This document shows, piece after piece, positions 58,627 to 64,000 of a stretch of DNA of 64,000 bases. The position numbers and the translations under genes are program-made. The first letter of the stretch is position 1. Each line of letters starts with the position of its first letter. The notes beneath the pieces are model-generated. The model had not been told where the DNA came from. It was given only the letters and a program-made list of their open reading frames with translations, and did not search any database. This stretch comes from Cedecea lapagei (GTDB lineage Bacteria; Pseudomonadota; Gammaproteobacteria; Enterobacterales; Enterobacteriaceae), in NCBI RefSeq assembly GCF_900635955.1, contig NZ_LR134201.1:4464001-4528000 (forward strand), given 5' to 3'.

Positions 58627-58665
58627 TCTATACTGTTCCACAGACCAAGCTGCCTATCGGGCAGT
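58627..58665 (+). promoter_or_regulatory. Candidate tpiA promoter and leader hairpin
   Basis: A -10 TATACT (58627-58632) is followed by a CTGCC / GGCAG hairpin (58651-58665) before the tpiA start. The -35 is weak. Confidence 0.35.
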
Positions 58666-58700
58666 GATTCTTTTTATTGCTTACCGCGTGGAGAATTAAA

Positions 58701-59468
58701 ATGCGACATCCTTTAGTGATGGGTAACTGGAAACTGAACGGCAGCAAACACATGGTTAACGAGCTTATCGCTAACCTGCGTAAAGAGCTGTCTGGCGTGG
58801 ACGGCTGCGGCGTTGCCATCGCCCCACCAACCCTGTATCTGGACCTGGCAAAACACGCCGCTTCCGGTAGCCACATCATTCTTGGCGCGCAGAACGTAGA
58901 CGTTAACCTGTCCGGCGCGTTCACCGGTGAAGTTTCCGCAGAGATGCTGAAAGATATCGGTGCTAAATACATCATCATCGGCCACTCTGAGCGTCGTACT
59001 TATCACGCTGAGTCTGACGAGTTCATCGCGAAGAAATTCGCCGTGCTGAAAGCCGCAGGCCTGGTACCGGTACTGTGCATCGGTGAAAGCGAAGCGGAAA
59101 ACGAAGCGGGCAAAACCGAAGAAGTTTGCGCACGTCAGATCGATGCCGTTCTGAAAACTCAGGGCGCGGCAGCATTTGAAGGCGCGGTTATCGCTTACGA
59201 GCCAATCTGGGCAATCGGTACCGGCAAATCTGCAACCCCAGCTCAGGCTCAGGCAGTACACAAATTTATCCGTGACCACATTGCTAAAGCAGACGCGAAA
59301 GTGGCTGAGCAAGTGATCATCCAGTACGGCGGTTCCGTTAACGATAAAAACGCAGCAGAGCTGTTTGCTCAGCCGGATATCGACGGCGCGCTGGTGGGCG
59401 GTGCATCCCTGAAAGCTGACGCTTTCGCGGTTATCGTTAAAGCAGCAGCTGAAGCGAAAAAAGCGTAA
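58701..59468 (+). CDS. tpiA: Triosephosphate isomerase
   Basis: TpiA interconverts DHAP and glyceraldehyde-3-phosphate. The 255-residue TIM barrel has K11 (GNWKLNG), H95 (IIGHSERR) and E167 (AYEPIWAIGTG) as catalytic residues. The upstream in-frame start at 58677 is not supported. In E. coli cdh and sbp come next; here an accessory operon of opposite strand follows. Confidence 0.98.
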   Translation: MRHPLVMGNWKLNGSKHMVNELIANLRKELSGVDGCGVAIAPPTLYLDLAKHAASGSHIILGAQNVDVNLSGAFTGEVSAEMLKDIGAKYIIIGHSERRTYHAESDEFIAKKFAVLKAAGLVPVLCIGESEAENEAGKTEEVCARQIDAVLKTQGAAAFEGAVIAYEPIWAIGTGKSATPAQAQAVHKFIRDHIAKADAKVAEQVIIQYGGSVNDKNAAELFAQPDIDGALVGGASLKADAFAVIVKAAAEAKKA

Positions 59469-59489
59469 TTACGCGAATAATATTGATAA

Positions 59490-59512
59490 ACGGCTCCGCT
59501 TGCGGAGCCGTT
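59490..59512 (+). terminator. First tpiA downstream hairpin (copy 1 of a duplicated stem)
   Basis: 20-bp CGGCTCCGCT/TGCGGAGCCG stem-loop, but followed by TTAGTTTG, so its T run is weak. An identical stem lies at 59640-59659. Confidence 0.7.
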
Positions 59513-59639
59513 AGTTTGATGACAAACAGCCGAAAAACGTGGTTTTCGACTGTTTGGGGCAAACCAGAGAACATCATTCATTGTTTCTTTTAAAACGGCC
59601 TCAGCTCTTCTAAGACAATGAACTCTGTCTGCAATCTCA

Positions 59640-59668
59640 CGGCTCCGCTTGCGGAGCCGTTTTTTTAG
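59640..59668 (+). terminator. Second identical hairpin with strong T run (copy 2)
   Basis: The same 20-nt hairpin as at 59491-59510, followed by seven T; it runs into the stop of the SLC13-like gene. It may serve tpiA read-through or a short RNA between the two copies. Confidence 0.8.
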
Positions 59669-60969
59669 AGTTTGTCCAGCAACCGGAACCAGCCGTAATC
59701 CAGCGGCAGTAAAATCAAAAACGTCACCGCGGCCAGCGCCAGACAAAGCTTTATTCCCTCTTTGGCAGGGACTTTCCCCAGCCCCATCGCCACCACAATC
59801 GGTGACGCCATATACGGCAGCAGCGGCGTGGAATAGCCGAGCACCTGAATCATAATCACTGACAAAAGTGGGAACCCGGTCGCCTGCGAGAAACTCTCAG
59901 CAAAGGTAGTATAAAGCGCCGGAACGCCATTAGCGGTGACGATAAAGTTGAGCAGGCTGGTGATGCCGGTCAGCGCAGCAAAGCTGGTAAACGGCCTGCT
60001 GGCGTCCAGCGGTATAATAGCCATCAGACTCTCGCCAACAAGAGCACCAAGCCCGATGTGAGTAACGGTCGTTGCCAGTGCCAGAATACCCGCCACGTAG
60101 AAGCAGGTGCGGACGTTCACGCCGCTGGCAAACTCCTCGCCGGAGATAAACCCAACGCGCGGCAGCAGCGTAATGCAGGCGGCGATAAGCCCTATCCATG
60201 CGGGAGCAATACCGTGCCAGCTTTCCGTTACCCATAGCCCAAGCACAACGACCAGCAGCCACGTCAGCCGTTTTTCTTCGGTGCTCATCGGCCCCGGACT
60301 CTCAATTTGCTTTGGCGGCGAAGGGTTACCGGGAAATAGCCAGCAAATCAGCCCTACCAGCGCTAACCCTTTCAGAAGGCCAAGCACCGGAGTGTGCAGC
60401 ATCAGGTAAGGCAGATAGTTAAGATGCAGGCCATAAGATCCTTCTGCCGCCCCGCTCATCACCAGGTTTGGCACGTTAGCGGGGAGAATCGTTGCCGAGA
60501 GCTGAAAAGTGCCAAACCCAACGGCCAGCGCCAGCCCAAACCAGGCGCGGGTACCTTCGCCAATAGACGCTCTTTTCGCCATTGCCGCGACAATCGGCAT
60601 CAGCAGGGCAATACGCCCCATGTTTGAAGGCATCACAAAAGCCAGGGCATAACTCAGCAGCACGACGCTGCCGACCATATGCAGCCAGGAATCCGTAAGC
60701 CGCGCTGAAAGCGCTCGCGCCACCCGATCGGCAAGGCCGGTTTTGCGGATAGCGATGCCGAGAACAAAACCGCTAAACACCAGCCAAAAGGCCGAAGAGG
60801 CAAAACCGCTAAAAATCACCTCTGCCGGGGCTATCTTCGCCACCATCGCTGCGGCGAAAAATAACAGCGCGGTCAGGTATTCAGGCAGCGCAGAAGTGGC
60901 CCAAAGAACAATGGTGATGAGAATAATAATGCCGGGCAGGATGAGGGGATCTGAAAACCAGAGCGACAT
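59665..60969 (-). CDS. SLC13/DASS-like anion symporter, last gene of the accessory operon
   Basis: This 434-residue polytopic membrane protein has about eleven to twelve predicted helices, an AxAPAEVIFSGFASSAFWLVFSGF-like first repeat and a second repeat at about 290-420. The family is ion-transporter/DASS-like (sodium-coupled anion or dicarboxylate). The usual SNT sodium-site motifs are not exact (PSNMGRI near 114; TANGVPALYTTF near 345), so the substrate is uncertain. An AGGAG SD precedes the ATG, 9 nt after the GntR stop, so it is co-transcribed. Confidence 0.75.
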   Translation of the reverse strand: MSLWFSDPLILPGIIILITIVLWATSALPEYLTALLFFAAAMVAKIAPAEVIFSGFASSAFWLVFSGFVLGIAIRKTGLADRVARALSARLTDSWLHMVGSVVLLSYALAFVMPSNMGRIALLMPIVAAMAKRASIGEGTRAWFGLALAVGFGTFQLSATILPANVPNLVMSGAAEGSYGLHLNYLPYLMLHTPVLGLLKGLALVGLICWLFPGNPSPPKQIESPGPMSTEEKRLTWLLVVVLGLWVTESWHGIAPAWIGLIAACITLLPRVGFISGEEFASGVNVRTCFYVAGILALATTVTHIGLGALVGESLMAIIPLDASRPFTSFAALTGITSLLNFIVTANGVPALYTTFAESFSQATGFPLLSVIMIQVLGYSTPLLPYMASPIVVAMGLGKVPAKEGIKLCLALAAVTFLILLPLDYGWFRLLDKL

Positions 60970-60978
60970 ACCTGTCTC

Positions 60979-61701
60979 CTAGTGATAATGAATCTCACCA
61001 AAGTAGTCAGAGAGAACGTAATAGCGGCAGTACTCAAACGGCCGGGTTTCTCCGGCCATAAACGTCTGGCGAGACACGGAGAGTATCGGCTTGTTCTGAT
61101 CGATTTGCAGCTTCTCGCAGAGCTCAGCTCCCGGCAAAATAGCGTCGACCTTTTCGATGGCTGAATCACTTTTCACTTTCAACAGGCTATAAAGCGAAAC
61201 ATTTTCCAGCGCCTCTGCCGTCAGCGTTAAGCCGGGAAAGAAAGAGAGATCGAGATAGATCTTCTCGTGGTTGAACGGCCGATTATTCAGGCTGCGGATA
61301 CGGGAAATATAGAGAAAATGGTGATGCGCGGGCAGGCTGAGTCCGTCTGCCTGGGCATCGCGTGCACGGCGCGGGGCTATCTCAAGAATATGGTTTTCAA
61401 CCGCTACGCTGGTGTCACGTAGATCGGAGGTAATGCCACGGTAGGTGTGCCCGTAGCTCACGCCTTCCGGTACGGCGCTGACCACAGAACCACTGCCGCG
61501 CTGAGAAGTGATAATACCGGCACCGGTCAGCTCACTCCACGCCTGTTTGACCACAATCAACGAAACATTATAGGCCTGAGCCAACGCTTTTTGCGTCGGA
61601 AGCTGGCTGCCCAGCGGCAGCGCCCCGCTCTGGATCTGCTGGCAGATGATATAAAACAACTGCTTGTATAGCGGAGTAAAACTTGTCTTATCAACCTGCA
61701 A
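60979..61701 (-). CDS. GntR/UTRA-type regulator of the accessory operon
   Basis: This GntR-family regulator has an N-terminal winged HTH (TPLYKQLFYIICQQIQSGALPLG, then LAQAYNVSLIVVKQAWSEL) and a C-terminal UTRA ligand domain (about 90-240). It resembles E. coli YegW. A TTG start at 61701 gives 240 residues with a GAGG SD 8 nt upstream. A TTG at 61770 is in frame, has a weak SD and overlaps the previous gene by 11 nt. It likely senses the substrate of the operon. Confidence 0.8.
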   Translation of the reverse strand: MQVDKTSFTPLYKQLFYIICQQIQSGALPLGSQLPTQKALAQAYNVSLIVVKQAWSELTGAGIITSQRGSGSVVSAVPEGVSYGHTYRGITSDLRDTSVAVENHILEIAPRRARDAQADGLSLPAHHHFLYISRIRSLNNRPFNHEKIYLDLSFFPGLTLTAEALENVSLYSLLKVKSDSAIEKVDAILPGAELCEKLQIDQNKPILSVSRQTFMAGETRPFEYCRYYVLSDYFGEIHYH

Positions 61702-61727
61702 GCTGCTTACCTCAAAGTCTGCCGAAC

Positions 61728-61747
61728 GGGGACGGCATCGCCGCCCC
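61728..61747 (-). other. GC-rich hairpin between the glycohydrolase and regulator genes
   Basis: GGGGCGGC / GCCG(T)CCCC stem with a GAT loop in the gap just before the favoured GntR start. There is no T run. It may slow processing or ribosome entry for the regulator. Confidence 0.5.
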
Positions 61748-61759
61748 ACAGGCACAACG

Positions 61760-62800
61760 TTAGCCTGCAATCTGCCTGGCGAGCCTTGCCAAATCGAAGT
61801 GGTTCATGCGATCCAGAGTCGTTAAATAATCGGCAGGAAATGCATCAGCACCATGGAAAGCGCCGGAGAGTGCCCCAACCATGGTGGCAACGGTATCGGT
61901 ATCATTGCCGATGTTAACGCCGGAAATAATAGCATCAACAGCAGAATTCGGACAACAAGCGAACAGCCCAAATGCCGCAGGTACCGCCTCACTAACGTGC
62001 AGGCCAGAGCCAATAATATCGGCCAGCTCGACAATCGCCGTTTCCCAGCTCCGGTGACGCTTGCCAATGGATACGGCCAACTCTATACGCCGCCCTACGG
62101 AAGGTCCTGCCACCATCATCGCGCCCTGCTTCTGAGCCAGCGCATAGCCACGGTCAGCACCATAAATTCCTGCCGCAATGATACTCCCGGCGCTGCAGGC
62201 GTTTTGCAGTGCCTCGCTGGTTGCAGCCGCCATTGCCGCGGCACCAGACATCGCCAGCACGTTGTTATGGGTAAAGCGGGTAATATCGAGCGCGGACTGG
62301 ATTGCCGCCTCAATATCACCCGGATGCAGTACTGCCGCAGGCCAGATCTTCATCGCCGCACCGTTGGTCGCCTCCGCATTGCCTTTATTCACAATTTGCA
62401 CAGACTGCTTCTCACCCTCAAGCTCCCCCTGGAGGGAAGCGCGGTTATCGTTAAAAATGGCCTTCATGGCCGCGCGGGTGGTTGGACCGGTAAAATTGGC
62501 ATAGAAAGGGTAATCCAGCCAGCGCTGAAATGCCTCGCGCATTGCGCCGTCGCTCACTTTACGCTGATGATTTAGCAAAGCGTCAATGATGTACTTGGCC
62601 TGAATAAAGTCGTCGGTACACATCCCTGCTTCATTGCAACGCCCAAAAGTATCGGCAGGGGGTTTTTCAAACCCCGTTACCCAGCCCCCGAAATAATCGC
62701 GGATTTGTTGCTGAGTCCTCACTTCGGTTGCCGCGCCCATTGCATCGGCCGCGGCGGCGCCAATCAGGCACCCGAGAACTTTATTTTGTTCAACGTTCAT
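61760..62800 (-). CDS. DraG-type ADP-ribosylglycohydrolase family protein
   Basis: This 346-residue ADP-ribosylglycohydrolase-fold protein has GCLIGAAAADAMGAATE at the N-terminus and the di-Mg ligands TDD at residues 62-64 and NDTDT at 299-303. In the DraG/ARH family these bind two Mg2+ and cleave N- or O-glycosidic ribosyl bonds. E. coli YegU is a relative. The gene overlaps the kinase stop by 11 nt, with an AGGAG SD, so the two are coupled. The real substrate is not established. Confidence 0.85.
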   Translation of the reverse strand: MNVEQNKVLGCLIGAAAADAMGAATEVRTQQQIRDYFGGWVTGFEKPPADTFGRCNEAGMCTDDFIQAKYIIDALLNHQRKVSDGAMREAFQRWLDYPFYANFTGPTTRAAMKAIFNDNRASLQGELEGEKQSVQIVNKGNAEATNGAAMKIWPAAVLHPGDIEAAIQSALDITRFTHNNVLAMSGAAAMAAATSEALQNACSAGSIIAAGIYGADRGYALAQKQGAMMVAGPSVGRRIELAVSIGKRHRSWETAIVELADIIGSGLHVSEAVPAAFGLFACCPNSAVDAIISGVNIGNDTDTVATMVGALSGAFHGADAFPADYLTTLDRMNHFDLARLARQIAG

Positions 62801-63767
62801 AAAAAACTCCTGAGGGGTTGAGGTTATTTTTTATCGGATGGGTGGTCCGAAAGGCGGCAAGCTGATCCTGATAAGGCAATGCCGTCATTGCCCCTTTTGC
62901 CGTTACCGCCATCGCGCCGCAGAGGTTGGCGTTATCTATCGCCTCCGCAAGTAGCTGATGATCCCAGCCTGAAGACTGAGAAAGGGTGTAAAGTAGCCCG
63001 CCAACAAAGGCATCGCCCGCCCCAGTCGTATCAACCACGGTGATTCTGGGGGCGGGGAAGCTAAACTCGCCCTCCGGAGAGACCAGCAGAGCGCCCTGCT
63101 CACCGAGGGAGATAATGGTCGTCGCACAGCCCAGCTCCCGAATAAAGTGACGGGCATCCGGCCAATGCTCTACCTCACCCAGCCAGCAAAGCTCTTCAGC
63201 AGACACTTTGCAGATAGATGCCTGTCCCATCGCTTTTGCCAGCAGCGGTCTGATATCGCCCGCATCACGCCACATGTTCAGGCGCAGGTTGACGTCAAAC
63301 ATGACATGTCCCCCGGCTTCTTTTATTCGCCGGGCGCCTTCCAGACAGGCTTCACGGGCGGGGCTTTCGGTCAGCCCTATCGAGCTAAAATAGAACCACT
63401 GGTTAGCCGCAAACTCGGGGAGATCCTGAGGTGAAACAAAGGCATCGGCCCCCGGATGAACCAGATAGGTAAAGCTGCGCTCTCCCTCTGGCGTAAGATT
63501 CACAATCAATACCGCGCTGGTCTGTCGGGGATCGAGACGCAGTGCGGTGACATCAACCCCCTCATCGCGGAGCGTATGCTGCAAAAAGTGCCCGGTATCG
63601 TCATCCCCAAGGCAACCTATAAACCCGCAGCTTCCCCCCAGTCGCGCAACGCAAACCGCGACGTTTGCCGAGGCACCGCCCGGACATTTCAGGTAGGTAT
63701 TCACCTGCTCAGGCACTAGATCCACTGAAGCATCACCGATGACCCAAACCTTATTGCGTTGATGCAT
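62790..63767 (-). CDS. PfkB-type sugar kinase, very like aminoimidazole riboside kinase (STM4066)
   Basis: This 325-residue ribokinase-family protein begins MHQRNKVWVIGDASVDLVP and has the first signature GGASANVAVCVARLG (about 30-44) and the second DTTGAGDAFVGG with catalytic D252 and anion-hole GAGD. By memory it is close to Salmonella STM4066, which phosphorylates aminoimidazole riboside to AIR and rescues thiamine synthesis in pur mutants. The extended C-terminus (SGVFYER) overlaps the next gene. The AIRs kinase role is by homology; the role inside this operon is inferred. Confidence 0.85.
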   Translation of the reverse strand: MHQRNKVWVIGDASVDLVPEQVNTYLKCPGGASANVAVCVARLGGSCGFIGCLGDDDTGHFLQHTLRDEGVDVTALRLDPRQTSAVLIVNLTPEGERSFTYLVHPGADAFVSPQDLPEFAANQWFYFSSIGLTESPAREACLEGARRIKEAGGHVMFDVNLRLNMWRDAGDIRPLLAKAMGQASICKVSAEELCWLGEVEHWPDARHFIRELGCATTIISLGEQGALLVSPEGEFSFPAPRITVVDTTGAGDAFVGGLLYTLSQSSGWDHQLLAEAIDNANLCGAMAVTAKGAMTALPYQDQLAAFRTTHPIKNNLNPSGVFYER

Positions 63768-63777
63768 AGCTCCCTCC

Positions 63778-64000
63778 TCAGGCCTGGCGATGAGCCAGAT
63801 CGGCCTGGATATCGCGGTAGTAATGGTTATTAATCAGATACTTTCTCATTAACAGCCCAACGGCCAGATGGAATACCGCCGGGATCGTCGTCGTCATCAG
63901 GGCTATTCCGGCAAGCGACCGAGCACTTTGCTGAACATCGGCCTGATAACCGAAATGGCTAAGCAAGAACCCAAGCACTCCGCCCGCGATGCCCATGCCA
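63778..64000 (-). CDS. GPH-family (MFS) sugar symporter, C-terminal part, cut by window edge
   Basis: Only the last ~73 residues are in the window; the gene continues past the right edge. The sequence (GMGIAGGVLGFLLSHFGYQ, SARSLAGIALMTTTIPAVFHL, RKYLINNHYYRDIQADLAHRQ) is the C-terminal helix pair and tail typical of glycoside-pentoside-hexuronide cation symporters. It stands 10 nt before the kinase start, so it leads or is within the operon. The substrate is unknown. Confidence 0.7.
   Translation of the reverse strand, partial: GMGIAGGVLGFLLSHFGYQADVQQSARSLAGIALMTTTIPAVFHLAVGLLMRKYLINNHYYRDIQADLAHRQA

Overview
The window is a contiguous piece of an Enterobacteriaceae chromosome. Almost every gene can be matched by eye to a known E. 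coli or Salmonella family. The 16S, 23S, 5S and tRNA sequences are of enterobacterial type. The genus cannot be fixed from this sequence alone. Two hints place it outside E. coli: argG lies inside the arg operon (argCBGH), and the katG-to-yijO block known between metF and cptA in E. coli is absent.

Layout, left to right. 1-3130: the 5' end of rep, then ppiC, a small Rrf2-regulator/DUF1360 membrane-protein operon, and ilvC. 3257-10783: ilvY and the complete isoleucine-valine operon ilvLGMEDA with its attenuator; ilvG is intact. 11099-13925: yifB, maoP and hdfR. 13970-19627: a complete rRNA operon on the minus strand (16S, tRNA-Glu, 23S, 5S, tRNA-Asp, tRNA-Trp, terminator) with P1 and P2 promoters. 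Its left flank is that of E. coli rrnC and its right flank that of rrnB. 19679-27574: murI, btuB with a cobalamin riboswitch, trmA, yijD, fabR, sthA, oxyR and the OxyS small RNA. 27593-33428: argHGBC and divergent argE around ARG boxes. 33664-43755: ppc, cptA, metF, metL, metB, and a metJ that carries a one-base frameshift. 43861-59468: rpmE, priA, cytR, ftsN, hslVU, menA, rraA, zapB, glpFKX, fpr, yiiR, yiiQ and tpiA.

59665-64000 is the accessory part. It is a tight minus-strand operon encoding a GPH-type sugar transporter (cut by the window edge), a PfkB kinase very like Salmonella aminoimidazole riboside kinase STM4066, a DraG-type ADP-ribosylglycohydrolase, a GntR/UTRA regulator, and a second (SLC13-like) transporter. 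It looks like an uptake and catabolism system for a glycosylated compound whose natural substrate is not established. It is the best candidate here for an undescribed pathway.

Functionally the window is mostly amino-acid biosynthesis (Ilv, Arg, Met) with its local regulators, translation machinery, and glycerol and central metabolism. The points that most deserve a second look are the metJ frameshift, the hybrid rRNA operon junction and the five-gene accessory operon.
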